A stretch of 64,000 nucleotides of DNA, from NCBI RefSeq assembly GCF_900106695.1, contig NZ_FNMZ01000004.1:1-64000 (forward strand). Reading direction: 5' to 3'. A model generated the notes under the pieces. The model ran no database searches, was not told the origin of the DNA, and saw nothing but the letters and a program-made list of their open reading frames with translations. Of the stretch, positions 1 through 9,553 are shown in pieces (the stretch's first letter is position 1; each line of letters starts with the position of its first letter). The stretch comes from Albimonas donghaensis (GTDB lineage Bacteria > Pseudomonadota > Alphaproteobacteria > Rhodobacterales > Rhodobacteraceae). A program made the translations under genes and the position numbers.

Positions 1-45
1 GTGCCCCGGTTATCCGGTCGGTCCGAACTCCAGGAGATTTCCCCC

Positions 46-1890
46 GTGTCCCATGCCGACCAAAGCGAGCTCTCCAACCTCATCTGGTCCCTCGCCGAGC
101 TCCTCCGCGGCAACTACCGGCAGTCGGAATACGGGCGCGTAATCCTCCCCTTCGCCGTCCTCCGCCGGCTCGACTGCGTGCTGGAGCCCACCCGCGCGGT
201 CGCCATCGAGGAACACAACAAGCGGGTCGCCGCCGGGACCAACCCGGAACCCTACGTGCTGCGAAAGACCGGCCTGACCTTCTACAACGCCGTGGACAAC
301 GACCTCGCCGGCATCGCGGGCGACCAGGACAACGTCGCCGCCCACCTGCTGGCCTATGTCGACGGCTTCTCCCCCGCCGTCCGCGACATCTTCGAGAAGT
401 TCGAGTTCGCCGACCAGGTCGACCGCTTGCGCAAGGAGGACCTCCTCCTCGAAGTCGTCCAGCAGGTCGCCAACTTCCCGCTGCACCCCTCCAAAGTCAC
501 CAACATGCAGATGGGCCTCGTCTTCGAGGAGCTCATCCGCCGCTTCGCGGAAGCCTCGAACGACACGGCCGGGGAGCACTTCACCCCGCGCGAGGTCATC
601 CGCCTCATGGTCCACCTGCTGTTCACCGAGGATGACGACGTGCTCGACGGCAAGCAGGTGGTGCGCACCATCTACGACCCCACAGCGGGCACCGGCGGCA
701 TGCTGTCGGTCGCCGACGAATACCTCGCCGACCACAACCCCGACGCCCAGTTGGTCATGCACGGGCAGGAGCTTAACGCCCTCTCCTACGCCATCTGCAA
801 GGCCGACATGCTGATCAAGGGGCAGGACGTCTCCAAGATAGTCAACGGCAACACCCTTTCCGAGGACGGCCACCCGACCGAGCGCTTCGACTACATGCTC
901 TCCAACCCGCCCTTCGGCGTGGACTGGAAGAAGGTCCAGCGGGTGGTGGCCAAGGAGCACAAGGAGCAGGGCTACGACGGCCGCTTCGGCCCCGGCCTGC
1001 CGCGGGTCTCGGACGGCTCGCTCCTCTTCCTCATGCACCTGCTCTCGAAGATGCGGCTCGCCCAGAACGGCGGCTGCCGCTTCGCGATCGTCCTCAACGG
1101 CTCCCCCCTCTTCACCGGCGGGGCCGGGGGCGGGGAGAGCGAAATCCGCCGCTACGTGCTCGAGAACGACCTGGTCGAGGCCATCGTCGGCCTGCCTACC
1201 GACATGTTCTACAACACCGGCATCTCGACCTATGTCTGGGTCCTGACCAACCGGAAGCCCGAGCATCGCCGCGGACTGGTCCAGCTGATCGACGCCTCCT
1301 CCTTCTGGGTGAAGATGCGCAAGTCGCTGGGCGCGAAGCGGCGGCAGATGTCGGAGGACCACATCGCCACCGTCGCCAACCTCTTCGGCGGCTGCTTCGA
1401 GGCCCGCCTCGCCACCGTCTTCGACGCCGAGGGCCGGGAGGTCGAGCGCGCCGTGGTGACCGACGACGACACGCCCCCCGCAGCCCCCGAGGGCGGTCGG
1501 GTGAAGCTCGCCCCCCTGTCGCTGCTCCTGCGCAACGAGTCCTTCGGCTACCGGCAGATCACCGTGGAGCGTCCGCTCCGTGACGCGGACGGCGCGGTGG
1601 TCACCGTTCAGCGCGGCAAGCGCAAGGGAGAGCCCATGCCCGACCCGGCCCTGCGCGACACCGAGAACGTGCCCCTGACCGAGGACGTGGCCGCCTACAT
1701 GGCGCGCGAGGTGCTGCCCCACGCCCCCGACGCCTGGGTGGACGAGGACAAGACCAGGGTCGGCTACGAGATTCCCTTCAACCGGAATTTTTATGTGTTC
1801 GAGCCGCCCCGGCCGCTGGAGGAGATCGACGCCGAGCTCGACGCCGTGACCGCGAACATCCGCCGGATGATCGAAGAGCTGGCGTCATGA
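46..1890 (+). CDS. hsdM: Type I restriction-modification DNA methyltransferase subunit (M)
   Basis: Adenine-N6 methyltransferase subunit of a type I restriction-modification enzyme; with HsdS it recognises and methylates the bipartite target. The N-terminal helical HsdM region covers roughly residues 5-150. The SAM-binding motif DPTAGTGGML is near residue 211 and the catalytic NPPFG motif near residue 287. GTG at 46 is chosen because an AGGAG at 32-36 lies 9 bases upstream; the frame is open back to base 1, so a longer protein cannot be excluded. At 614 aa the length is normal. The stop overlaps the next start as ATGA, so the downstream genes are probably translationally coupled. Confidence 0.95.
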   Translation: MSHADQSELSNLIWSLAELLRGNYRQSEYGRVILPFAVLRRLDCVLEPTRAVAIEEHNKRVAAGTNPEPYVLRKTGLTFYNAVDNDLAGIAGDQDNVAAHLLAYVDGFSPAVRDIFEKFEFADQVDRLRKEDLLLEVVQQVANFPLHPSKVTNMQMGLVFEELIRRFAEASNDTAGEHFTPREVIRLMVHLLFTEDDDVLDGKQVVRTIYDPTAGTGGMLSVADEYLADHNPDAQLVMHGQELNALSYAICKADMLIKGQDVSKIVNGNTLSEDGHPTERFDYMLSNPPFGVDWKKVQRVVAKEHKEQGYDGRFGPGLPRVSDGSLLFLMHLLSKMRLAQNGGCRFAIVLNGSPLFTGGAGGGESEIRRYVLENDLVEAIVGLPTDMFYNTGISTYVWVLTNRKPEHRRGLVQLIDASSFWVKMRKSLGAKRRQMSEDHIATVANLFGGCFEARLATVFDAEGREVERAVVTDDDTPPAAPEGGRVKLAPLSLLLRNESFGYRQITVERPLRDADGAVVTVQRGKRKGEPMPDPALRDTENVPLTEDVAAYMAREVLPHAPDAWVDEDKTRVGYEIPFNRNFYVFEPPRPLEEIDAELDAVTANIRRMIEELAS

Positions 1891-2291
1891 GATACGATGG
1901 TCTTCCCGTCCTTGATCACAAGGCAACCAGCAACGCTGTCGTGGCTATGCTGACTAGTCACCCAAACTTGTCTATACGCTCAGTAATTCCGCCGGATGGA
2001 TTACTCAGATGTTGCGCAACGCGCGGAAACTCATCGCTTGCATTTCAACTAAATATGGTGAGATTTCATAATATTTGGGTGCACGACCGCGACCTCAGGG
2101 GCGCCAGTCTGGAAGGCATCCCGTTTGAACCCTATGACCCGAACATATACTTTGCGACCATGCCGGACCGCAGGCTGTTCAAGGAAGATTTTTTCGACAA
2201 GACCAAGCCGCTGACATGCTTCAAGGTTACCGATATCTGGCAGGCGGCGCGCATCATTCTTGCGGTTGCCGGCGATGGTTCTCCGGCATGA
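1887..2291 (+). CDS. Unknown 134-aa protein between hsdM and hsdS
   Basis: I do not recognise this family. The gene is joined by ATGA overlaps at both ends: its start overlaps the hsdM stop and its stop overlaps the hsdS start at 2288. That packing supports a real gene expressed with the modification subunits. Its DNA is visibly AT-richer than hsdM, as often seen in accessory genes. The product is predicted soluble, with no signal peptide or membrane segment, a Cys-Cys pair near residue 42 and an acidic/aromatic C-terminal half (a YDPNIYF stretch). It could be an accessory or control protein of the RM system; no catalytic motif is visible. Confidence 0.65.
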   Translation: MRYDGLPVLDHKATSNAVVAMLTSHPNLSIRSVIPPDGLLRCCATRGNSSLAFQLNMVRFHNIWVHDRDLRGASLEGIPFEPYDPNIYFATMPDRRLFKEDFFDKTKPLTCFKVTDIWQAARIILAVAGDGSPA

Positions 2292-3652
2292 CGAAGCGCT
2301 ATGCGGAGTATCGCGACAGCGGGGTGGAATGGTTGGGGGAGGTTCCGACGCATTGGCGGCTGACCCGGCTGCGATTTGCCGTGACACTCAATCCATCACG
2401 CACTGAGGTTACTGACCTGCGCGAGGACGCGGAAGTCAGCTTCGTTCCCATGGAAGCTGTCGGCGAGCGCGGCGAGCTGAGCTTGTCTCAGACGCGGCCG
2501 GTATCCGAGGTGTCGTCAGGCTACACCTACATGCGTGAAGGCGACGTTACGTTCGCCAAGATCACCCCGTGCTTCGAGAACGGCAAGGGGGCGATCATGC
2601 GAGATCTGGTGGGCGGCATCGCGTTCGGCACCACCGAGCTTACGGTTCTCCGCGCCCGGCCGGATACCACCGACCCCGCGTTTCTGGCGCGCCTGCTCGG
2701 CTCCCCGATTTTTCGTCGGACTGGCGAGGCCGCGATGTATGGCGCAGGCGGTCAGAAGCGAGTTCCGGACATCTTCGTCCGCAACTTCAGTCTCGCCCTC
2801 CCCCCTCTCCCCGAACAGCAGGCCATCGCCGCGTTCCTCGACCGGGAGGTGGGGAAGATCGACGGGCTGGTGGAGGCGCAGCGGCGGCTCATCGCGCTGC
2901 TGGCCGAGAAGCGCCGCGCCGTCATCTCCCACGCCGTCACCCGAGGCCTGAACCCCGCCGCCCCCCTCAAACCCTCCGGCGTCGACTGGCTGGGGGACAT
3001 CCCGGCGCATTGGGTGCGCACAAAAGCCGGATTCTACATCAAGGTGATCTCAGGCTTCGCATTCCCCTCCACGGGCTTCCTGCATGGGGGTGACGGCGAA
3101 CGCCTCCTGAGAGGCACGAATGTTGGGGTAGGGCGTATCGATTGGGATGATGTCGTCTATTGGGCAAGAGAAGAGAACGACGGACTTGAGGGCTTTGAGC
3201 TGGAGGATGGGGACTTGGTCCTAGGCATGGACCGTCCTTGGATCAGTGCCGGCGTCAGAGTTGCGCGCATCTCAGCGAAAGATCTACCATGCCTGCTGCT
3301 TCAGCGGGTGGCATGTATTCGACCTAAGCCGGCGCTTCACAGCCGCTACCTTGAAAGCCTGCTGGCCACCGATGCCTTTGTTCACCATTTCCTTCCTGAG
3401 ACCACTGGCGTGAGTGTTCCCCACATAAGCCCAAAGCAGATCGTGGAATTTCCCATTCCGCTCCCCCCTCTCGACGAGCAAGCCGCCATCGTCGCCTACG
3501 TCGACGCCCAGACCGGCCGCCTCGACGCCCTCTCCGCCGAGGCCGAGCGCGCCGTCTCCCTCCTCCTCGAACGCCGCGCCGCCCTGATCTCCGCCGCCGT
3601 CACCGGCAAGATCGACGTGCGCGACGAAGCGGAGGCGACGGAGGCCGCATGA
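2288..3652 (+). CDS. hsdS: Type I restriction-modification specificity subunit (S)
   Basis: DNA-recognition subunit with two target-recognition domains. The protein (454 aa) is a tandem of two similar halves. Each opens with a GVxWLGxxPxHW motif (residues about 12-23 and 230-241) and ends with a PLxEQxAI motif (about 175 and 394) followed by a helical spacer. The start at 2288 (MTKRYAEY) is preferred over an earlier in-frame start because it gives the ATGA overlap with the preceding gene and the expected family N-terminus. The second recognition domain (about 3030-3450) is AT-richer than the conserved segments, as expected if recognition domains are exchanged by recombination. The stop overlaps the next start (ATGA at 3649). 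Confidence 0.95.
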   Translation: MTKRYAEYRDSGVEWLGEVPTHWRLTRLRFAVTLNPSRTEVTDLREDAEVSFVPMEAVGERGELSLSQTRPVSEVSSGYTYMREGDVTFAKITPCFENGKGAIMRDLVGGIAFGTTELTVLRARPDTTDPAFLARLLGSPIFRRTGEAAMYGAGGQKRVPDIFVRNFSLALPPLPEQQAIAAFLDREVGKIDGLVEAQRRLIALLAEKRRAVISHAVTRGLNPAAPLKPSGVDWLGDIPAHWVRTKAGFYIKVISGFAFPSTGFLHGGDGERLLRGTNVGVGRIDWDDVVYWAREENDGLEGFELEDGDLVLGMDRPWISAGVRVARISAKDLPCLLLQRVACIRPKPALHSRYLESLLATDAFVHHFLPETTGVSVPHISPKQIVEFPIPLPPLDEQAAIVAYVDAQTGRLDALSAEAERAVSLLLERRAALISAAVTGKIDVRDEAEATEAA

Positions 3653-3994
3653 GCGAGCCCGGCTCCCACACCCTGCGCCTCGTCCAGGCCCTGCGCGCCC
3701 GTGGACGGGAGCTCGCGTGGCTGGAGTTCAAGGAGAACAACAAGGACCCCGACCTCATCGGCCGCCTGCTCTCCGCCCTGTCCAACGGCGCGACGCTCGA
3801 GGGGCGGTCCTGCGGCTACGTGGTCTGGGGCGTGGAGGACGCGACGCGCGACGTGGTCGGAACCGACTTCGACCCCGGACGGGCCAAGGTCGGCGCGCAG
3901 GAGCTGGTAAGCTGGCTCCTCCTCAACTGCCAGCCGCGCATCCATCTCCGCTTGGCCGAGGCCCTGATCGAGGGCAAGCGGATGATGATGGAGA

Positions 3995-4012
3995 TTATTG
4001 CGGAAGCAATAA
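3995..4012. repeat. Inverted repeat at left junction of the foreign segment
   Basis: TTATTGC-GGAA-GCAATAA, a perfect 7-bp inverted repeat exactly where the AlbA_2 coding similarity ends and base composition shifts to AT-rich. It may be a recombination scar or chance; no matching copy was seen at the right junction near 4770. Confidence 0.4.
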
Positions 4013-4159
4013 ATCAAGATGATGCGCTGGAGATTCGCCTTCTTGATGGTGAGCGACGCTCGCAAAGAAGTTTTCGTTCGTAGCTGGCAAAGTAGAGCTC
4101 GCCGCCGAAAGGCACGCACAGCCAATGGGCCTAGATATATGTTAGGAGATATTTGATCA

Positions 4160-4723
4160 ATGTTGGCGATTATCACGGAAGAGCAGATCAGGGAGATCGA
4201 AAATAAGAGATCTCTAGTGGGTGTATTTTTGGATAGGGCCTACAATCTTGAAAAAATAGAATGGATACTTGAGGCAAGGCGTGGTTTTGATTTGCATGCT
4301 GGAGATTCCTGGCATTTACTGCTTCCTATTCAATCTGGACGTCGCGTCGGCTATCAGTTGCACGAGAAAGTTCGCCCCGAAGATTTTGGAATCCAACTTG
4401 CGGCTGCGATCATAGACAGGCTGGAGATCGGGTTCGCAGATCTTCCTTGCGTTGCCTTTAGAGCAATGGACCAAGAGTTCTTCTACCTCAAGCTCGGAGG
4501 AAGGAGTAGGCCAGAATTTTTGGAAGAAATTGGAAGAATTGCTGATATATCCAGAAGATGCCAAATAGAAAGCAATTCCGAAGGGCAAGAATTTCGTGAA
4601 TATGTCAATATGCATGTGGCGAACCACATGAGAAGAAGGCGAATTCTCAGTGCCGCTAGGAGTGCGCTCCCCGCGATTGGAGCCCTGATTGGCGGAGCGG
4701 TGGACGTTAGAGAGCTCGTGTAG
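4160..4723 (+). CDS. Unknown 187-aa protein inserted in the AlbA_2 gene
   Basis: I recognise no family. The gene has its own ribosome site (TAGGAGA about 10 bases before the ATG) and clearly AT-richer codon use than the flanking RM genes, so it looks horizontally acquired. The protein is charged and mixed alpha/beta in appearance for residues 1-155, with a basic MRRRR stretch near residue 158, and ends in a short hydrophobic Ala/Gly/Ile-rich segment (about 163-180) that might contact a membrane or form a hydrophobic helix. It replaces the central region of the AlbA_2 gene while leaving both ends of that gene in place. A cargo or defence-effector role is only an inference from location. Confidence 0.6.
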   Translation: MLAIITEEQIREIENKRSLVGVFLDRAYNLEKIEWILEARRGFDLHAGDSWHLLLPIQSGRRVGYQLHEKVRPEDFGIQLAAAIIDRLEIGFADLPCVAFRAMDQEFFYLKLGGRSRPEFLEEIGRIADISRRCQIESNSEGQEFREYVNMHVANHMRRRRILSAARSALPAIGALIGGAVDVRELV

Positions 4724-5298
4724 CTCTAGATGAGTGCGGCTACGTTCCCTTTCCGCCTTGTAAGGGGGTGAGCTGCGCGCATCCTGTGGCGGACGGGCCT
4801 GTGCGAGGAGCGGGGCAGCGGAATCGACAAGGTGGTGGAGCAGACCGAGCTTTTTCAGTTGCCGCCGCCGAGCTGGGCGGTGTCCGGGGATTGCTCGGTC
4901 GCGACGATGTTCGCGCATCGGCAGCTTCGGGAGATGGACAAGGACTTGCGCGTCCATGCCCGCTACCTTCATGCAAGCTTACGTTGGGTCTCGCATGAGC
5001 CGATCACCAACACGACCCTGCGGGACCGCTTCGGCATCGACCCGAAGAACGCGGCGGCGGCGTCCCGTATCATCCGGGATGCGCTGGAGGCGGGGGTCAT
5101 CAAGCCGGTTGACCCGAGCCAGGGGAAGCGGAACGCTCGGTATACGCCCCACTGGGCCTGACTTTGTTTGATGGTTGTTTGATGAAGTGGGGCGGCCGAG
5201 TGACAGGCTCAATGCCAGCCCATTGAAGTTCCTGCAGGTTCCTGGGCCGGGTTGTTTGATGCGAAGCACGCCTGGGGGCGTTGCAGGGGGAGCGCGCC

Positions 5299-8200
5299 AT
5301 GAACGTCCACCATGAGATCGGTCTTGAGGACGAGATCTGCGCCTCCCTCGCGGCGGCCGGCTGGCTCTACGATGAGGGCGACGCGAAGCGCTACGATGCC
5401 GAGCGGGCGTTGTTCCCCGAGGACCTCGTCGCATGGGTGCGGGAGACGCAGCCTGACGCCTGGGAGCGGCTTGAGGGGACCTGGGGGGCATCGGCCGCTG
5501 ACAAGCTTTGCGACTCCGTGCGGCGCGCTCTGGACCGCTCAGGCGCCGTCCACGTCCTGCGGCGGGGCATCGAGATGGTGGGCCTGCGGCGGGAGCTGCA
5601 GCTCGCCCAGTTCCGCCCGGCCATGGGGCGCACGCCCCGCTTGCTGGAGCTCTACGCGGCCAACCGTCTGCGCGTGGTGCGGCAGGTGCGCTATGCGGTG
5701 GACGCGGGGGACTCGATTGATCTGGTCCTGTTCCTCAACGGCATCCCCGTCGCAACGGCCGAGTTGAAGACCGACTTCACCCAGTCGGTCGACAACGCCG
5801 TGGACCAGTATCGGCTCGACCGCCCCCCGCACCCCAAGGGGAAGCGGGCGGAGCCTCTGCTCGGCTTCCCCGGCGGGGCCATCGTTCATTTCGCGGTGTC
5901 GGACTCCGCGGTGAAGATGACCACGAAGCTGGAGGGGGAGAAGACCTTCTTCCTGCCTTTCAACCAGGGCGACCGCGGGGCGGCCGGCAACCCGCCGAAC
6001 AAGAACGGGCACGCGACGGCCTACCTCTGGGAGGAGGTCTGGGCGCGGGAAAGCTGGCTCGAGATCATCGGCCGCTATGTGATCGAGGAACGCGACGACA
6101 AGTCCGAGATCAGGAAGCTGATCTTCCCCCGCTACCACCAGCTCGACGCCACTCGGAAGATCGTGAAGGCGGTGCGGGAGGAAGGGCCGGGGGGCCGCTT
6201 CATCATCCAGCACTCGGCGGGGTCGGGCAAGACCAACTCCATCGCCTGGACCGCGCATTTCCTGGCGGACCTTCACGACGCCGAGGACCGCAAGATGTTC
6301 GCCACGGTGATCGTGGTGTCCGACCGGCGCGTGATCGACGGTCAGCTGCAGGACGCCATCTTCAGCTTCGAGCGCAACACCGGCGTGGTCGAGACCATCA
6401 AGGGCGAGGGCGGGTCGAAGAGCGGGCAGCTGGCTGAGGCGCTGAAGGCCGGCAAGAAGATCATCGTCTGCACCATCCAGACCTTCCCCTTCGCGCTGGA
6501 GCAGGTGCGCGCCCTGACCGCGGCCGAGGGCAAGAGCTTCGCGGTGATCGCGGACGAGGCACACAGCTCGCAGACCGGACAGGCGGCGGCGAAGCTGAAG
6601 GAGATGCTGTCGGCGGAGGAGCGGGAGGCGCTCGAGGATGGCGGCGAGCTGAGCGCCGAGGACATCCTGAACGCACAGATGACGGCACGCGCGCGAGAGA
6701 CCGGCGTCACCTACGTGGCCTTCACCGCCACGCCCAAGGGCAAGACCATCGAACTTTTCGGGCGGCGTCCGGACCCTGCGCAGCCCGGCGGACCGGATAA
6801 CCTTCCTGGCCCATTTCACGTCTACTCGATGCGGCAGGCCATCGAGGAGGGCTTCATCCTCGACGTCCTGCGCAACTACACCCCCTACGATCTGGCCTTC
6901 AAGCTCGCCCAGCGCGCCGAGAACGGCGAGCTGGAGGACGCCTTGGCGGGGGCGGGCGATGCGAAGGTGGACAAGAAGCAGGCCACCTATGAGCTCATGA
7001 GGCTCGTCGCCCTGCACCCCTACAACATCAGCCAGAAGGTGGCGCTGATCGTCGAGCACTTCCGACGCAACGTCGCCCCGCTGCTGGGAGGGCGGGCCAA
7101 GGCCATGATCGTGGTCCACTCGCGCAAGGAGGCGGTGCGCTGGAAGCTCGCGCTCGACCGCTACATCGCGGACCAGGGCTACAAGCTGGGGGCCCTGGTG
7201 GCCTTCTCGGGCGAGGTGCAGGATGATGAGGCTGGCGGGGAGGGCCTGACCGAGAAGAGCGAGCGCCTGAACCCCGGCCTGCGCGGCCGTGACATCCGCA
7301 AGGTGTTCGACGGGGCCGACTACCAGTTGCTGCTGGTCGCGAATAAGTTCCAGACCGGTTTCGATCAACCCCTGCTGTGCGGGATGTATGTCGACCGGAA
7401 GCTGTCAGGCATCCAGGCGGTCCAGACCCTGTCGCGCCTCAACCGCTGGGCTCCGGGCAAGACCACCACCTATGTCCTCGATTTCGCCAACAGCGCAGAG
7501 GACGTGCTCAAGGCCTTCCGGACCTACTACGAGACCGCGGAGATGGCGGCCGAGACCGACCCCGAGCTGGTCTTCGACCTGCGCCGCAAGCTGGACGCCA
7601 CCGGGTTCTACGATCAGCACGAGGTCGACCGAGTGGTGGAGGCCGCCCTCGCCCCCAAGGCGTCGCACAAGCGGCTGTCCGCCGCCGCCGCCCCCGTCGC
7701 CGACCGGCTGATGAAGCGGTTCGCCGCAGCCAAGCAAGAGCGTGACGACGCCCTGCGTGCGGGTGACGAGGCGACCGCCGCCAGCGCCAAGGACAGGATG
7801 GATGCGCTGCTCCTCTTCCGGTCGGACTGCCAATCTTACGTCAGCCTCTACGGGTTCCTCTCGCAGGTGCTCGATTTCGGGTCGACCGAGCTGGAGAAGC
7901 GCTCGATCTTCTACCGGCTGCTGACACCGCTGCTGGAGTTCGGACGGGACCGGGTGGTGGTGGATCTCGGCGAGGTCGAGCTGACCCACCATCGCCTGAT
8001 CAAGCGGGAGGATGCCGCGATGGCGCTCGGGGCCGAGCCGGGGGCGAAGCTTGCCGGCATGACGGCCGTGGGCGGTGGTCGGGTGCAGGACAAGAACGCC
8101 GTGCTGCTGGCCGAGATCATCGACAAGCTCAACGATCTCTTCGGGGCGGCGGCCAGCGAAGAGAACAAGGTCAACTGGTTTCGGGCGCTCATGGACACTA

Positions 8201-8427
8201 CGGCTGCGAACCCGAAGCTTAAGGCTCAGGCCCGGCACAACACGAGCGACCAGTTCGACTCCTCTCCGACGTTGGACAACTGCATCGAGGATGCGGTGCT
8301 GGGCAACGAGGAGGAGTTCGGGGCGATGACGGCGGTTGCGCTCAACAGCCCCTCCAAAATGGCTGCGCTGAAGGACCTGCTGCTCAGGGTCGGGGGGCTC
8401 TATGAGCGGCTGCGCGAGGAAGCGTAA
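5299..8427 (+). CDS. hsdR: Type I restriction endonuclease subunit (R)
   Basis: ATP-dependent translocase and nuclease of the type I enzyme. The N-terminal HsdR_N nuclease domain shows the PD-(D/E)xK signature as a DLVLFLNG strand followed by AELK near residues 142-158. The SF2 helicase core follows: Walker A HSAGSGKT at about 305 and Walker B DEAHSSQTG at about 419; the C-terminal helical region runs to residue 1042. ATG 5299 is chosen over an upstream in-frame TTG because AGGGGG lies just before it. All visible motifs are intact, so restriction is probably functional. It is separated from the disrupted AlbA_2 gene by 137 bases and may have its own promoter. It converges with the serine recombinase, with only 18 bases between stops. 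Confidence 0.95.
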   Translation: MNVHHEIGLEDEICASLAAAGWLYDEGDAKRYDAERALFPEDLVAWVRETQPDAWERLEGTWGASAADKLCDSVRRALDRSGAVHVLRRGIEMVGLRRELQLAQFRPAMGRTPRLLELYAANRLRVVRQVRYAVDAGDSIDLVLFLNGIPVATAELKTDFTQSVDNAVDQYRLDRPPHPKGKRAEPLLGFPGGAIVHFAVSDSAVKMTTKLEGEKTFFLPFNQGDRGAAGNPPNKNGHATAYLWEEVWARESWLEIIGRYVIEERDDKSEIRKLIFPRYHQLDATRKIVKAVREEGPGGRFIIQHSAGSGKTNSIAWTAHFLADLHDAEDRKMFATVIVVSDRRVIDGQLQDAIFSFERNTGVVETIKGEGGSKSGQLAEALKAGKKIIVCTIQTFPFALEQVRALTAAEGKSFAVIADEAHSSQTGQAAAKLKEMLSAEEREALEDGGELSAEDILNAQMTARARETGVTYVAFTATPKGKTIELFGRRPDPAQPGGPDNLPGPFHVYSMRQAIEEGFILDVLRNYTPYDLAFKLAQRAENGELEDALAGAGDAKVDKKQATYELMRLVALHPYNISQKVALIVEHFRRNVAPLLGGRAKAMIVVHSRKEAVRWKLALDRYIADQGYKLGALVAFSGEVQDDEAGGEGLTEKSERLNPGLRGRDIRKVFDGADYQLLLVANKFQTGFDQPLLCGMYVDRKLSGIQAVQTLSRLNRWAPGKTTTYVLDFANSAEDVLKAFRTYYETAEMAAETDPELVFDLRRKLDATGFYDQHEVDRVVEAALAPKASHKRLSAAAAPVADRLMKRFAAAKQERDDALRAGDEATAASAKDRMDALLLFRSDCQSYVSLYGFLSQVLDFGSTELEKRSIFYRLLTPLLEFGRDRVVVDLGEVELTHHRLIKREDAAMALGAEPGAKLAGMTAVGGGRVQDKNAVLLAEIIDKLNDLFGAAASEENKVNWFRALMDTTAANPKLKAQARHNTSDQFDSSPTLDNCIEDAVLGNEEEFGAMTAVALNSPSKMAALKDLLLRVGGLYERLREEA

Positions 8428-8445
8428 CCTCCCGAAAACAACAGA

Positions 8446-9036
8446 TCACGTCCCACCCTGCACCTTCACCCTGACATCAGTCAGGCCTTCCAGCAGACGA
8501 TAGACCGAGGCGCGGCCGATGCCGAGGCGCTTGGCAATCTCGGTAGCCCCGAGGCCTTCGCCGCGCAGTCGGGCGACCTCGTCGCGGTCGATGGTCGGCT
8601 GACGCCCCTTGTAGACCCCGCGCGCCTTCGCCCGGTCGATGCCCTCCCGCTGACGCTTGCGGATGATGGACCGCTCGAATTGGGCGAACGCCGCCATCAT
8701 GTGGAGCTGGAGGCGGGCGAAGGGGTCGTCCACGGCGTCCTTGCCGGCTTTGAAGGTGAGGCGCTCCGTCACGAACGACACGGTAACGCCCTTGCCGTTC
8801 AGCTTCTCGATGATGTCGAGAAGGTCGCGCATGTCCCGGCCAAGGCGGTCGAGGCTGTGAACCTGGACCTCGTCCCCGTCCCTCGCGAAGTCGATCAGGT
8901 CGCGCAGGGCGGGGCGGTTGCGGTCCGCGCCGCTGGCCTTCTCCTCGAAGACCTTGTCGGCGTCGGGGAACTGCTGGCGGTCGAGGTTCTGGTCCTCGGA
9001 GCTGACACGGCGGTAGGCGATCATCATGGTGGGCAT
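8446..9036 (-). CDS. Small serine recombinase (resolvase/invertase family)
   Basis: Site-specific recombinase of 196 aa, the usual size of Tn3-type resolvases and DNA invertases. The catalytic serine is in YRRVSSEDQN (residues about 8-17). The conserved LDRLGRDMRDLL arginine region is near residue 62, and the long E helix (FAQFERSIIRKRQREGI) near residue 116 links to a C-terminal Hin-like helix-turn-helix (GATEIAKRLGIGRASVYRLL, about 163-182). It lies convergent to hsdR in the accessory island. No inverted crossover sites or silent hsdS cassettes were seen nearby, so it is more likely a mobile-element resolvase or relic than a specificity switch. Start at MPTMMIAY; the internal ATG at 9027 is an alternative. 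Confidence 0.88.
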   Translation of the reverse strand: MPTMMIAYRRVSSEDQNLDRQQFPDADKVFEEKASGADRNRPALRDLIDFARDGDEVQVHSLDRLGRDMRDLLDIIEKLNGKGVTVSFVTERLTFKAGKDAVDDPFARLQLHMMAAFAQFERSIIRKRQREGIDRAKARGVYKGRQPTIDRDEVARLRGEGLGATEIAKRLGIGRASVYRLLEGLTDVRVKVQGGT

Positions 9037-9553
9037 TCCGTCTTGCTGGGGTCTAGAGCCACCATGAATCGTGCGGGATGGATTTACAAGACACCCTTAT
9101 GGAGCGCATTCCGTGTCTCGCGTAGTCGCCTTGCTGAGGTAAACCCCACCGAGACAATCGGCCGAGCAGCCCCGACGCCTCCGCCGTCCCCCCGCCCTCC
9201 CGCTGATCGACGACATCTCACAGCCCCCCGGCAGGTGAGAGATTCCAGCTGGAGCGCAGCCGGTGCGCCGCGGGTGACAGGAGGCGTCGCCCGCGAAGCC
9301 GCAAGCGCCCGCGCCGTCAGAAAGACCACCCCCCAAGGGGGGAGATCGCGGACCCTTAGATATGATTTCACCCGCTCGGATCTTTCGGTTGGAAAGTCCG
9401 GCTGCCTTGGCGAACCTCGACGCGGACGCCTCCGACGACGTTCAGGGCGGCCGTTCGGGGCCTTGCCAGCGCCCTCGGTCGCCTCAGCCGGGGGGTGGAG
9501 AGGGGGCAACCGCGGACGGCTGCTCTCCCACCCTCCCGCTCGGCCGCTGGGCG
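9037..9553. other. Intergenic stretch of the island, no recognised gene
   Basis: About 500 bases between the recombinase and the phage-like ATPase gene, both on the minus strand. Open frames here are GC-rich chance frames of low-complexity Arg/Pro/Gly composition with no family match that I can see. The recombinase promoter must lie at its left end. Confidence 0.5.

Larger units (their letters stand above)
3649..5161 (+). pseudogene. Disrupted AlbA_2 (Schlafen-type) ATP-binding protein gene
   Basis: Remains of a gene commonly found inside type I RM loci. The N-terminal part (3649 to about 3990) encodes an AlbA_2-type domain: a WLEFKENN motif near residue 24 and a GYVVWGVEDAT motif near residue 57. 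The C-terminal part is found again from about 4778 to 5161 in frame 2: RILWRTGLCEERGSGIDKVV followed by a winged-helix-like end with the stop at 5159-5161. The intervening middle region of the family is absent and replaced by AT-richer DNA carrying another gene (4160-4723). The N-terminal fragment now ends at a stop at 4081-4083 after about 30 foreign residues. It is probably inactive as an ATPase, but a truncated 144-aa protein could still be made, since its ATG overlaps the hsdS stop. Confidence 0.8.

Noticed and set aside
10-1722. 570-aa open frame antisense to hsdM
   Set aside because: Shadow of a high-GC gene; composition is Val/Gly/His/Leu-rich without domains, while hsdM has full methyltransferase motifs.
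8446-9036. Recombinase as an hsdS inversion switch
   Set aside because: No second hsdS, silent recognition-domain cassette or inverted repeats were seen near hsdS.
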